DNA of 32,984 bases from Candidatus Cloacimonadota bacterium. GTDB taxonomy: Bacteria > Cloacimonadota > Cloacimonadia > Cloacimonadales > Cloacimonadaceae. The stretch lies in NCBI GenBank assembly GCA_020532515.1, contig JAJBAY010000016.1, positions 1 through 32,984 on the forward strand, in the 5' to 3' direction. Of the stretch, positions 16,240-25,363 are shown one piece after another (position 1 is the stretch's first letter; every line of letters starts with the position of its first letter). Both the position numbers and the translations under genes were made by a program. The notes below the pieces were generated by a model. The model was not told the origin of the DNA and ran no database searches. It saw only the letters and a program-made list of their open reading frames with translations.

Positions 16240-17506
16240 TTTATCCCCGATGGTACAGGTTTTACTGATCCTGCTCGTGCTGCTTTTCTTTTTACTGCTG
16301 TCCCTGTTTTTCTCAGGAATGGAGACAGGACTGATCTCCATAGATACCATTGCGCTCGAACACAGCTCTCATAAAAGCCGCCGCGATGCCTCTCTTTTAC
16401 GCTTTTTAAAACAGCCTGACAAGTTCCTGGGCACCACGCTGATCGTTCACAACATCGCCAATGCCATTTTGGCCTCTCTATCCACTTTATTTGTGGCAAA
16501 ACTGGGGAATTTCAGCTTTGACCCGCGCTATACCTCTTTGCTCGTGGGAACTATCGTGCTGATCTTTGGGGAAATAGTGCCCAAAGCGATCTTTCGTGAT
16601 AATGCAGACACTCTGGTCCCCAAGCTCTATCCCATTCTACTTTTCTTCTATTACATGTTCCGCCCTTTTGTGGCGATCGTGAGCTTTATAAACCAGGGAT
16701 TGCGCAAGCTGCTCAAGCTGGATGAAAGCAATCAATATGACTATTTGACCAAAGACGACATCAGCTTTTTACTCAGCGAAAGCAGTGAAGACAGCGCCAT
16801 GGCTCCACAGATGGAGATGATCGAAGACGCGCTGGACCTAAAAGACATGGATGCGCGCAACGTGATGGTGCCCCGTACAGACATCGTGGCCATTCCGGAA
16901 AGTGCCACCATCGCTGAAATCGCCGAAATCGCGAAGAATGAAGGCTTTACCCGCTATCCTGTGTATCGCCAAAGCCTGGACGACATCATCGGCGTGCTGA
17001 TCATCTACGATATCCTTAAATACCAAAATGGTGACGTTAAATGCGCCGGAGACCTGGTGCATGAGCCTTTTTTTGCCCCCGAGAATATGGACGTGGACAT
17101 CCTCTTGAGAGAGATGCAGCTTCAGCGTAAGTCCATGACCATCATTGTGGATGCCTATGGCGGCACCGCGGGGATCGTGACTATCGAAGACATCCTGGAA
17201 GAGATCGTGGGCGAGATCGAAGACGAATATGATGACGAGCAAGAGCACGATGTGCAGCAGATCAGCCCCAATACCTGGATTGCCATGGCAGATGTGGAGA
17301 TAGACCATCTGGCCGATGATCATGATATCGAGCTGCCCGAAGGGGATTATGAGACCATCGCGGGACTCATCCTGGACCATCTGGAGAGGATCCCGCATCA
17401 AGGACAGGTTATTACTATAGAACCCTACAGGATTCAGGTCTTGCAGGCTACAGACAAGAAGATTATCAAAGTAAAAATACATAAACAAGACGAGGTAAAG
17501 ACATGA
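16232..17506 (+). CDS. CNNM/HlyC-CorC family transporter (DUF21-CBS-CorC_HlyC)
   Basis: 424 residues in the usual three-part layout: a DUF21 membrane domain (about 1-190, with [13 protein letters not shown] near the start and [11 protein letters not shown]), a CBS pair (about 205-330, with [15 protein letters not shown] and [20 protein letters not shown]), and a C-terminal CorC/HlyC domain (about 345-424). Relatives export Mg2+ or related divalent cations, and older records call them haemolysins. Overlaps of eight bases with prfA and four bases (ATGA) with ftcD show translational coupling. The cation specificity cannot be deduced here. Confidence 0.9.
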   Translation: MSNLSPMVQVLLILLVLLFFLLLSLFFSGMETGLISIDTIALEHSSHKSRRDASLLRFLKQPDKFLGTTLIVHNIANAILASLSTLFVAKLGNFSFDPRYTSLLVGTIVLIFGEIVPKAIFRDNADTLVPKLYPILLFFYYMFRPFVAIVSFINQGLRKLLKLDESNQYDYLTKDDISFLLSESSEDSAMAPQMEMIEDALDLKDMDARNVMVPRTDIVAIPESATIAEIAEIAKNEGFTRYPVYRQSLDDIIGVLIIYDILKYQNGDVKCAGDLVHEPFFAPENMDVDILLREMQLQRKSMTIIVDAYGGTAGIVTIEDILEEIVGEIEDEYDDEQEHDVQQISPNTWIAMADVEIDHLADDHDIELPEGDYETIAGLILDHLERIPHQGQVITIEPYRIQVLQATDKKIIKVKIHKQDEVKT

Positions 17507-19167
17507 AACTGATGGAATGTGTTCCAAATTTTAGTGAAGGCCGGGACCTTGGAATCCTGGATGCAATCGCTGCTGCTATAAAATCCGTAAAGAACGTCGC
17601 CCTTTTGGACATGGACCCCGGGGCGGATACAAACCGCACCGTATTCACCATGGCCGGCGAACCCGAAGCAGTGGCGGAAGCTGCCTTTCAGGCGATTAAA
17701 AAAGCCGCAGAATTGATCGATATGAGCAAGCACCATGGCGAACATCCCCGCATGGGCGCTACCGATGTCTGCCCCTTTATCCCGATCTCAGATATGACTA
17801 TGGACGAATGCGTGGAATATGCCAAAAAGCTGGGAAAAAGAGTGGGTGAGGAGCTGGGCATTCCAGTGTATCTCTATGAAAATGCAGCCAGTAAACCCGA
17901 GTGGAGAAACCTGGCTAATGTGCGCTCCGGCGAATATGAAGCCCTGGCCAAAAAAGCCAAAGACCCTGCCTGGAAGCCGGATTTTGGCCCACACAGCTTC
18001 AATGCCAAGAGCGGCGCCACCGCTATCTCTGCCCGGGAATTCCTGATCGCGTATAATATCAATCTAAATACGCGCGACCAAAAGAAAGCTCATGACATCG
18101 CCCTGTCCATCCGCGAAAGCGGACGTTCGGCCCGGGATGAAAATGGCAAATTGATCCGTGACGAAGCTGGCAAAATAGTCAAAACCCCCGGTATCTTTTC
18201 GCATTGCAAAGCAGTGGGCTGGTATATCGATGGTTACAACCGCGCTCAGATCAGCATCAATCTTACCAATTACAAGATCACCCCTCCACACGCGGTGCTG
18301 GATAAAGTACGCGAAATGGCTCATGAAATGGGGCTGGAAGTGACCGGCAGCGAATTGGTGGGGCTCATCCCCAAAGCGGCGATCCTGGAAGCTGGCAAAT
18401 ACTATCTGGACAAAATGAATGAATCCACCGGTATTCCGGAAAGGATGATCATGGAAACCGCGATCCAATCCATGGGACTGGCAGAGCTGAGCCCCTTTGA
18501 TCTGGATAAAAAGGTGATCGAATATGCTATCGCCAAGCCGGACCGTCTGGCTACGAAAACCGTGATCGATTTTTGCGATGTGCTTTCCACTGATTCTCCT
18601 ACTCCCGGAGGCGGCTCTGTGGCGGGTTTGTGCCTGGCGATGAGCGGAGCTCTTTCGTCCATGGTGGCGAATCTCACCATCGACAAAAAAGGTTATGAAA
18701 AGGTGCAGGATGCTGCGCGCAAATATGCCCCGATGGGACAGAGCATCAAAGAAAGCGCGATCCACTGTATTGATGTGGATTCGGACGCCTTTGACGCCAT
18801 GATGGAAGCCCTGCGTCTGCCCAAAAAGACAGACGAGGAGATAGAGTTTCGCGATCATCAGCTTGAGCTGAGCACTCAGGGTGCGATTCTCTCTCCGCTG
18901 GAAGTTTTACGCATTTCTCTGAAAGCCTTGGAGCTCGCCAAAGCAGTTACCAAGATTGGTAACATAAACGCACTTTCCGATGCCGGAGTTGCTGCCCTTA
19001 CCGCCCTGGCTGCTGCAAAAGCTGCGAATTTCAACATCTTGATCAACCTCCAAAGCATCACCGATGAAGACTTCAGAAAGAAGACTTTGGCGGAGGCAGC
19101 CGAATTGATCGAGAAATGCGTGTGCTTGAACGAGGAAGTAGAAAAGGACGTATGCTCTAGATTGTGA
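17503..19167 (+). CDS. ftcD: bifunctional glutamate formimidoyltransferase / formimidoyl-THF cyclodeaminase
   Basis: 554 residues, two enzymes in one chain. Residues 1 to about 300 are the formiminotransferase (N- and C-subdomains), with the catalytic His in HHGEHPRMGATD (His 81, matching His 82 of the pig enzyme). Residues from about 340 are the cyclodeaminase, marked by PTPGGGSVAGLCLAMSGAL. It moves the formimino group of N-formiminoglutamate to tetrahydrofolate, then deaminates it to methenyl-THF and ammonia, feeding C1 units from histidine breakdown. The fusion is best known from animals and some bacteria; many bacteria have separate genes. No hut genes are in the window. It overlaps the CNNM gene by four bases and is four bases ahead of the kinase gene. 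Confidence 0.93.
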   Translation: MKLMECVPNFSEGRDLGILDAIAAAIKSVKNVALLDMDPGADTNRTVFTMAGEPEAVAEAAFQAIKKAAELIDMSKHHGEHPRMGATDVCPFIPISDMTMDECVEYAKKLGKRVGEELGIPVYLYENAASKPEWRNLANVRSGEYEALAKKAKDPAWKPDFGPHSFNAKSGATAISAREFLIAYNINLNTRDQKKAHDIALSIRESGRSARDENGKLIRDEAGKIVKTPGIFSHCKAVGWYIDGYNRAQISINLTNYKITPPHAVLDKVREMAHEMGLEVTGSELVGLIPKAAILEAGKYYLDKMNESTGIPERMIMETAIQSMGLAELSPFDLDKKVIEYAIAKPDRLATKTVIDFCDVLSTDSPTPGGGSVAGLCLAMSGALSSMVANLTIDKKGYEKVQDAARKYAPMGQSIKESAIHCIDVDSDAFDAMMEALRLPKKTDEEIEFRDHQLELSTQGAILSPLEVLRISLKALELAKAVTKIGNINALSDAGVAALTALAAAKAANFNILINLQSITDEDFRKKTLAEAAELIEKCVCLNEEVEKDVCSRL

Positions 19168-19171
19168 AGCC

Positions 19172-19645
19172 ATGAAGCTCTATATCATCGGTTTTAGCTC
19201 CGCTGGGAAAAGCACTTTGGCCAGATCTCTGGCTGCCAGTTGGAACATCCCCTACTGGGATACCGATGAGATCTTTGTGCAGGAACACTCGCAAAGCATT
19301 GCGGACTATGTTTTAAAACAAGGCTGGGAAGCCTTCCGCAAGGCCGAGAGTGATATATTACTGAAGACTCAGAGGTGGCTCTCCGCTTCTGAGTCTTCTT
19401 TTTCTGAAACCAAAATTGATCAGCAATATCAAGGAATCGTAGCCTGCGGGGGCGGGATCGTGGAAAGTGAGATCAATCGAGCTTTTCTGGCGGGTCAGCG
19501 CCTGCTTTGGCTGAATCCACCCTGGGAGCTGCTGGTGTCCAGGATCAGGCAAAATCCTTCGGCTTTCTGCGCCGGCAAAAGCGAGCAGGAATTGTACAAA
19601 GACTTCCGGCGTCGCTGTATTCTATACCGCGACCTGCTCTCTTAG
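19172..19645 (+). CDS. aroK: shikimate kinase (divergent)
   Basis: 157 residues. The P-loop is GFSSAGKST (7-15), the shikimate-binding DTD lies at 30-32, the FR pair (GWEAFRKAES) around 55-56, and the CGGGIV loop at about 92-97. It would phosphorylate shikimate at the 3-hydroxyl in the cytoplasm. Two oddities stand out. An extra polar loop (about residues 68-88, SASESSFSETKIDQQYQG) precedes the GGG strand. The usual lid sequence ending RPLL reads RIRQNPSAFCAG, so the adenine-contacting Arg-Pro is not obvious. The C-terminus stops soon after LYRDLL. It ends the prfA operon and is separate from the aroC/aroDE genes 7 kb away. Confidence 0.85.
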   Translation: MKLYIIGFSSAGKSTLARSLAASWNIPYWDTDEIFVQEHSQSIADYVLKQGWEAFRKAESDILLKTQRWLSASESSFSETKIDQQYQGIVACGGGIVESEINRAFLAGQRLLWLNPPWELLVSRIRQNPSAFCAGKSEQELYKDFRRRCILYRDLLS

Positions 19646-19726
19646 CATAGACCGGAATTGCTTTTTTCACCATCCCATCTCGGGACTTGCCGCAGCCCTG
19701 ATGGATAGATTGTGCTAAAGATGCCC

Positions 19727-19779
19727 TGGAGATAGGAGGATTTTTTCCACGGTATCTCCACGGCATCTCCACGATATCA
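19727..19779. repeat. stem-loop and three 11-bp tandem repeats
   Basis: TGGAGATA (19727-19734) pairs perfectly with TATCTCCA (19753-19760) around an 18-base loop that contains TTTTTT. The right arm belongs to three tandem copies of an 11-bp unit, CCACGGTATCT, CCACGGCATCT, CCACGATATCA (19747-19779). It lies between two converging genes and may end transcription, though it lacks the standard T-run after a stem. Confidence 0.5.
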
Positions 19780-19790
19780 GATGGGGTAGC

Positions 19791-20753
19791 TTAGGCGTGG
19801 TCCTCTAAGTTGAGCTTGCGGCTCTTGAAGCCGTAACCCATCACATCATAGACATCGGTGACGATCATAAAGGCATCGGGATCGATCTCTTTGACGATAT
19901 CGGTGAGCAGCGGCACCTGGCGGCGGTTCAGCACACAGAAGATCACATTGATTTCCCTTTGATTGAAGCCGCTCATGCCTTTCAGCAGCGTGAGCCCTCT
20001 TTGCAGAGTATCAAAGATTTCGCCCCTGATCTCATCCACATTATTTGAGATGATATACACACCTTTCACATAGGGCAGACCTTCCGAGACTAGATTGGTG
20101 ATGCTGGAGGTGATAAAGAGATTGATATAGGCCCAGATCATCAGTTTGGGATCCATCATGAAGATAGTTACTGCCAGGATGATACCTGTTTCCACAATGT
20201 AATATCCGGTACCGATCGAAAGATGGGCCTTTTGTTTGATCAAAGCCACGGGGATATCGGTGCCTCCGGTGGAGCCGCGGAATCTGAAGATCAGCCCCAA
20301 ACCCAGGCCCAAAAGCACGGAGCCGGCAATGGCGGAAAGAAACATCTCTTCAGGCGCGAGCATCGCATAGATGATACGGCCGTTTACTTCGAAAGTATGG
20401 GCGGCGAGATTCGGCAAGAGGCCGACTTTGTGCAATACGGGCATGCTCATCAGGTCTGTCATGAGAGAGCAAACCAGCATGCCATACACGGATTTGAGGC
20501 CAAAAGATTTGCCGATAAAGATGAAACTAATGACAAAGAGGGGGATATTGATCAAAATCATGCTGACGCCATTGGGTATGCCAAAAAGCAAACGGAAGAT
20601 CTGGGATATACCACCCACTCCTCCGGGGGCCATGTTGTAGGGCAAGAGAAACCAGGAATAACCTGCGGCAAAAAATAGTGAGGCAAATATGATGCCTACA
20701 TAGTTTTTGATATCTCTTTTAAGGCGCTGCTTGCGCGTAAGTTTCGGTGCCAT
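19791..20753 (-). CDS. YitT family membrane protein (DUF161 + DUF2179)
   Basis: 320 residues. After a basic N-terminus (KLTRKQRLKRDIKN) come five or six hydrophobic helices. The family hallmark is FLLPYNMAPGGVGGISQI, with a second conserved loop RFRGSTGGTDIPVALI. The last 90 residues form a soluble DUF2179 domain (VYIISNNVDEIRGEIF, then GLTLLKGMSGFNQREINVIFCVLNRRQV). YitT proteins are common and uncharacterised; transport is presumed. The start has AGGAG about seven bases upstream. It is transcribed alone, towards the aroK gene. A TATAAT match on the minus strand at 20787-20792 could be its -10 box, but no good -35 accompanies it. Confidence 0.92.
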   Translation of the reverse strand: MAPKLTRKQRLKRDIKNYVGIIFASLFFAAGYSWFLLPYNMAPGGVGGISQIFRLLFGIPNGVSMILINIPLFVISFIFIGKSFGLKSVYGMLVCSLMTDLMSMPVLHKVGLLPNLAAHTFEVNGRIIYAMLAPEEMFLSAIAGSVLLGLGLGLIFRFRGSTGGTDIPVALIKQKAHLSIGTGYYIVETGIILAVTIFMMDPKLMIWAYINLFITSSITNLVSEGLPYVKGVYIISNNVDEIRGEIFDTLQRGLTLLKGMSGFNQREINVIFCVLNRRQVPLLTDIVKEIDPDAFMIVTDVYDVMGYGFKSRKLNLEDHA

Positions 20754-20883
20754 TGTTTTCTCCTATTCTTCTTGACGTATTATGCTATTATATTAGTTTG
20801 TCTTGTGCTATCGGGCGCGGGGCAGAACTATTCAGCCTTGGCTTGCCCTTAAATACCAAAACAAACTGATATAAGGACTTAAA

Positions 20884-22545
20884 ATGAAAATCGACATTAG
20901 ATTAGACGGACACAAACACAGTATTATCGACTTTGCAAAATCACAGTCTATCGCCAAAATCATGAAAGGAACTACGATCGACCGGGATCTGATTTTGAGC
21001 TATAAAATAAACCATACTGAATATGTCAATGAAGATTATCTGCTTACGGAAGATACCTATGTAAATTGCATCACCGCCAGACATCCGGAGGGTTATCGGG
21101 TTTATCAGGATACAGCGATATTCATCCTGGGCAAGGCCCTGAATGTGATGCTGGGGGATACCCATAATCTGGTGGCAGAGCATTCCATCGGCGATGGAGT
21201 CTTTTGTGAAGTCTTCAATACGGAAAGATTCACTGAGGAGGATTGCGCCAAGGTCAAACAGCATATGCAGAAGATCATCCAGAGCGATCTGCCCATAGAG
21301 AGGATCGAAGTCAAAACTGCAGAAGCTATCGACATCTTCAATTCCATGCGGCGCAAAGATATCCTGCTAAATATCAAATCCCATTATAGTGAAACTGTAC
21401 CCATTTATCGCTGCGGCAAATACTATGATTCCTTTGTGAGACCCTTGGCAGATCGCACCGGTCTCATCACCGATTTTGATATCGTCTATCAAGCTCCGGG
21501 CTTTATCTTGAGGTTTCCCACAGGCCCAGAGATGAAGATTGCCAGTCCCTTTGTGCTGCCCAAAAAAGTATTTGCCCTGCACCAGGAACACGATAAATGG
21601 CTGAGTATCCTGAGGGTGCATAATATCGCTGATATCAATCGGCTCATCGCCACCTACCAGATCTCACAATTTATCCTGGTGGAAGAAGCCCTGCATGAAA
21701 AGAAGATCGCGGAGATCGCTGCGGATATAGTAACTCACAAGGATGTCAAGATCATCCTCATCGCAGGTCCTTCATCCTCTGGCAAGACCACTTTTGCCAA
21801 ACGCCTCAGCGTGCAATTGCAGGCCAGTAAAGCCAAGCCAATCGTGATCGGCATGGACGATTATTTCCTGAATCGGGATAGAACTCCCCGCAAGACAGAT
21901 GGGGATTACGATTTTGAATCCATCCATTCCATAGACCTGGAATATCTCAATCTTCAGCTCAGACAGCTTTTGGCGGGCGAACAGATAGAGCTGCCTCATT
22001 ACGATTTTATCCGGGGAATGCGGCGCCATAGCAATAACTTTGTGAAGATGGAAAAAGACAATGTCATCATCATGGAAGGGATTCACGGCCTCAATGAAGC
22101 GCTCACTGCCAGTATTCCGGAAAATCGCAAAACCCGCATCTATATCTCTGCGCTCAATCAACTGAATATAGATCATCACAACCGCATTCCCACTACGGAT
22201 TGCCGGCTGCTCAGACGCATCGTCCGGGATAATCGCTACCGGGGCTATTCTGCAGAAGAAACCCTGGTCCGATGGAACGATGTGCGCCAGGGTGAAGAGC
22301 TCAACATCTTCCCCTTTCAGGAAAATGCGGATTATATGTTCAATAGCAGCCTGACTTTCGAGCTGGGAGTGCTCAAGAAACATGCCTGGAAGATCCTGCA
22401 CCAAGTTCCCTCCAGTTCTTCGGCCTATACGGAGTCCCGCAGACTCTTGCGCCTGCTTTCGCACTGTGATGATATCGAAGGTGCGCAGGTGCCCTACAAT
22501 TCTATCATCCGCGAATTTACAAGCGGCTCTATCTTCAGGTATTAA
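20884..22545 (+). CDS. nucleoside (uridine-type) kinase with N-terminal TGS/ThrRS-like domains
   Basis: 553 residues. The C-terminal half is a uridine/phosphoribulokinase-type P-loop kinase: Walker A GPSSSGKTT (from residue 295), then GMDDYFLNRDRTPRKTDGDY and the base-side motif LPHYDFIRGMRR. The N-terminal part begins with a TGS-like beta-grasp (MKIDIRLDGHKHSIIDFAKS) and continues with a region like the second additional domain of threonyl-tRNA synthetase (ILGKALNVMLGDTHNLVAEH, then DGVFCEVF). This architecture is known as bacterial nucleoside kinase; the natural substrate is not settled. AAGGA lies seven bases before the ATG. It heads the run leading to aroDE, four bases ahead of mutL. Confidence 0.9.
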   Translation: MKIDIRLDGHKHSIIDFAKSQSIAKIMKGTTIDRDLILSYKINHTEYVNEDYLLTEDTYVNCITARHPEGYRVYQDTAIFILGKALNVMLGDTHNLVAEHSIGDGVFCEVFNTERFTEEDCAKVKQHMQKIIQSDLPIERIEVKTAEAIDIFNSMRRKDILLNIKSHYSETVPIYRCGKYYDSFVRPLADRTGLITDFDIVYQAPGFILRFPTGPEMKIASPFVLPKKVFALHQEHDKWLSILRVHNIADINRLIATYQISQFILVEEALHEKKIAEIAADIVTHKDVKIILIAGPSSSGKTTFAKRLSVQLQASKAKPIVIGMDDYFLNRDRTPRKTDGDYDFESIHSIDLEYLNLQLRQLLAGEQIELPHYDFIRGMRRHSNNFVKMEKDNVIIMEGIHGLNEALTASIPENRKTRIYISALNQLNIDHHNRIPTTDCRLLRRIVRDNRYRGYSAEETLVRWNDVRQGEELNIFPFQENADYMFNSSLTFELGVLKKHAWKILHQVPSSSSAYTESRRLLRLLSHCDDIEGAQVPYNSIIREFTSGSIFRY

Positions 22546-22549
22546 GCCA

Positions 22550-24442
22550 ATGGCAAAGATCAATATACTTTCGGAAGATGTGCGCAATAAAATCGCCGCA
22601 GGCGAGGTGATCGAACGTCCGGCCTCTGTGGTCAAGGAACTGGTGGAAAACAGTATTGACGCAGGCGCCAAGCTCATTACAGTGATCGTAGAAAAAGGCG
22701 GGAAAGACCTGATTCAGGTGATCGACAACGGCGATGGCATGGAGCCGGATGACGCCATGCTGTCTCTGGAAGGTCACGCCACCAGCAAGATTCGCAATGT
22801 GAGCGACATCATCCACATCAGCTCTCTGGGCTTTCGAGGCGAGGCTCTGCCCTCCATTGCCTCGATCTCAAACTTTACCTTGCTCACTCGCAGCCGCAAT
22901 CTGGAAACCGCAGTGCGCATCGATATGATCGATGGCAAGCTGAAGGATGTGCAAAAGACCTCATCCAATCCCGGAACCACCATCTGGGTGCGTGGCCTCT
23001 TCAAAGGCCTGCCTGCCCGGCGTAAGTTCTTGCGCACAGACACTGTAGAGCTCAGGCATATCCTCAAATACTTTCATTATCAGGCCATTCTCTATCCCGA
23101 AATCAGCTTTAAACTGATCGCCGATGGTAAAGAAAGGCTGAATTACATCGCCAGTGAAGATCGCAATCAGCGTATGAGTGAGATCTTTGGCTCGGGCTTC
23201 TTCTCGGATGATATTATCGCGGTGTCCGGAGTGAGTGGTGATTACTCGGTGAGCGGATACATCTTTGGTCTGGAAGAGCGGGGCGACAAGCTGATCGATG
23301 CGCAGTACACCTTTATCAATGGCAGATTCATCAACGATAAAACCGTAAAGCACAGTATCAAAAGTGCCTATGAACCCTTTGTGCTCAAGACCCGCGTCTG
23401 GATGAAGGGCAGCACTCCGCCCTATATTCTTTTTATCGATGTGCCCTCCACCCAGATCGATGTCAACGTTTCTCCCACCAAGAATGAAGTGCGCTTTCGG
23501 GAAAATCAGAGGGTGCACTCCTTGATCTTTGAGACCCTGTCCCGGGCTTTGAAACGCTATGAAGATGAGAAGTTTGCCTCCGCCAGGGAGAAATTCCTCA
23601 GCCCTCCCGGATCCGGGCGTCCCAGCTCGCTGGAGCGCGATATCTTTGTGCAAAAGGCGGAAGTCCCCCGTTATGCGGAGTACAAAAAAGAGCACGCCAA
23701 TCTCTTTCAGGACGATCTTTTTCGTGCACCGTTAGAGGAAGCACACAGGGATATTCCCATCGTGAATCCGCACCTGTCTGAGAGCGAAGAGCAATTGGAT
23801 GCTTTTCCAGAGCTGCCCAACGATTCTGTGCCTTACAAGTTGCTCTTGCAAAACGAAGAGGAATACATCAATCCCTGGCAATTGCACAATACTTATATCT
23901 TTGTGCAGGTGGAAGATGGGCTGGTAATCATCGATCAGCACGCGGCCCATGAACGTATCCTCTATGAGAAGCTCATTCATCGCACCAGCGGAGCACCGGC
24001 TACCCGGCAAAAGCTGATCATCCCTCTGGTAATCGATATTCCGCCTTATATCGCCAGTGAGATCAAAGAGCTGATGGATGAGAATTGGGAGATCTTTGAA
24101 AAGATCGGCTTTATGCTGAAGAAATTCAGCGGAGACTCCATCGTGATCGAAGAAATCCCGGCGGAACTGGGTGATTTTCAGGGTGGTAAAGTCTTTATCG
24201 ATATCCTGAAGCAATTGGAGACCGAGATGCAGGCGAGTTCTGACTTTCGGGATTCTCTGGCCAAATCCATCTCCTGCAAAGCCGCCATCAAGGCAAATAC
24301 AAGACTGAGCCGCAAAGAGATGCTGGCTCTGATCAACAACCTTTTTGCCTGCCGGGTGCCTTACTTTTGTCCTCATGGCCGTCCGCTGATCGTCAAGATG
24401 AGTCTGATGGATTTTGAGAAGAAATTTAAACGAGTATTATGA
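22550..24442 (+). CDS. mutL: DNA mismatch repair protein MutL (endonuclease type)
   Basis: 630 residues. The N-terminal GHKL ATPase shows ELVENSIDAGA, DNGDGM, GHATSKI and GFRGEALPSIASIS. The C-terminal dimerisation domain carries the metal-binding endonuclease motif DQHAAHERILYE (462-473) and CPHGRP (607-612), so it should nick DNA itself, as in bacteria without MutH. The start is the ATG at 22550, where homology begins (MAKINILSEDVRNKIAAGEV). A longer open frame from 22382 lies inside the kinase gene and is unrelated. There is only a weak ribosome site, so translation is probably coupled to the upstream gene. It overlaps miaA by four bases (ATGA), a mutL-miaA pairing found in many bacteria. 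Confidence 0.96.
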   Translation: MAKINILSEDVRNKIAAGEVIERPASVVKELVENSIDAGAKLITVIVEKGGKDLIQVIDNGDGMEPDDAMLSLEGHATSKIRNVSDIIHISSLGFRGEALPSIASISNFTLLTRSRNLETAVRIDMIDGKLKDVQKTSSNPGTTIWVRGLFKGLPARRKFLRTDTVELRHILKYFHYQAILYPEISFKLIADGKERLNYIASEDRNQRMSEIFGSGFFSDDIIAVSGVSGDYSVSGYIFGLEERGDKLIDAQYTFINGRFINDKTVKHSIKSAYEPFVLKTRVWMKGSTPPYILFIDVPSTQIDVNVSPTKNEVRFRENQRVHSLIFETLSRALKRYEDEKFASAREKFLSPPGSGRPSSLERDIFVQKAEVPRYAEYKKEHANLFQDDLFRAPLEEAHRDIPIVNPHLSESEEQLDAFPELPNDSVPYKLLLQNEEEYINPWQLHNTYIFVQVEDGLVIIDQHAAHERILYEKLIHRTSGAPATRQKLIIPLVIDIPPYIASEIKELMDENWEIFEKIGFMLKKFSGDSIVIEEIPAELGDFQGGKVFIDILKQLETEMQASSDFRDSLAKSISCKAAIKANTRLSRKEMLALINNLFACRVPYFCPHGRPLIVKMSLMDFEKKFKRVL

Positions 24443-25338
24443 TCATCATCATTGAAGGCCCTACCGCAGCCGGTAAGTCTGCTGTAGCCCTCCAATTAGC
24501 CCAGGAGCTCGGTACTGATATCATCAATTGCGATTCGCGCCAGATCTATAAGTATATGGATATCGGCACGGCGAAACCCACCGCCGCAGAAAGACAGACG
24601 ATCACCCACCACTTGATCGATATCATCACTCCTGCTGAGAGCTATAATGCTGGCCTCTTTGCCCAGGATGCCCACGGGATAATCGAAAGCCTTCAGGCTC
24701 AGGGCAAGATCCCCATCATCTGTGGAGGCACGGGCCTATATGTGAAAGTCCTCTTGGAAGGGCTCTTTGAGCATCCTCCTCTAAAGCCCGGGCTGCGCGA
24801 GGATCTGCAAAATGAACTGGCGGAAAAGGGCATGGAGCAGATGCATCAGCTCTTAAGTGAGATAGACCCCGGCTTTGCTCAGAAAGTGAGCCCCAACGAT
24901 CCTCAACGCATCTTAAGGGGCTTGGAAGTCTATCGTGCTACCGGCATAAGTATGTCGCAGCATTGGGCGCAGCAAAAGCGTGAACCCCGCTACGACGCCT
25001 ATCGCATTTTGATCAATCCCCCGCGGCAGACGCTGTATGAAAGAATAAACTCTCGCCTGGACACTATGCTTGCAAGTGGGCTCATCAGCGAGATTGAAGG
25101 GCTCCTAGAGCGTGGATACAAGTGGACAGATCCCGGTCTGAACAGCTTGGGCTACAAAGAGTTTAAGGCGTACTTTGAAGGCGATGTATCCTTGGCAGAA
25201 GCTGGCGAGAAAGCCGCTCAGCATCATCGCAATTATGCCAAAAGACAGCTGACCTGGTATCGCAAACAGAGATTTGATTTGACAACAGAGGCACAAAGCT
25301 TTAAGTTATCAGATATAAGCAGGACTTTATTAGCCTGA
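24439..25338 (+). CDS. miaA: tRNA dimethylallyltransferase
   Basis: 299 residues. It adds a dimethylallyl group to A37 of tRNAs that read UNN codons. The motifs are complete: P-loop GPTAAGKS (7-14), DSRQIYKYMDIGTAKP (substrate and Mg contacts), GGTGLYVKVLLEG, NDPQRILRGLEVY and the C-terminal YAKRQLTWYRKQ. It starts within the mutL stop (ATGA overlap) and ends 25 bases before the parvulin gene. Confidence 0.96.
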   Translation: MIIIIEGPTAAGKSAVALQLAQELGTDIINCDSRQIYKYMDIGTAKPTAAERQTITHHLIDIITPAESYNAGLFAQDAHGIIESLQAQGKIPIICGGTGLYVKVLLEGLFEHPPLKPGLREDLQNELAEKGMEQMHQLLSEIDPGFAQKVSPNDPQRILRGLEVYRATGISMSQHWAQQKREPRYDAYRILINPPRQTLYERINSRLDTMLASGLISEIEGLLERGYKWTDPGLNSLGYKEFKAYFEGDVSLAEAGEKAAQHHRNYAKRQLTWYRKQRFDLTTEAQSFKLSDISRTLLA

Positions 25339-25363
25339 TATTTGAAAGAGCAAGGGGAGTGAT

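Noticed and set aside
15313-16350. 345-residue minus-strand frame opposite prfA
   Set aside because: It is fully antisense to prfA and the CNNM gene start, which have unmistakable family motifs; it is a shadow produced by codon bias.
20772-20794. TTGACG plus TATATT as a plus-strand promoter for the nucleoside kinase
   Set aside because: The spacing between the boxes is only 11 bases, too short for a sigma-70 type promoter.
22382-22549. Upstream extension of MutL by 56 residues
   Set aside because: It lies inside the kinase gene in another frame; MutL homology begins exactly at the ATG at 22550.
21772-22677. 301-residue minus-strand frame opposite the nucleoside kinase and mutL
   Set aside because: It is antisense to two well-supported genes and matches no family.
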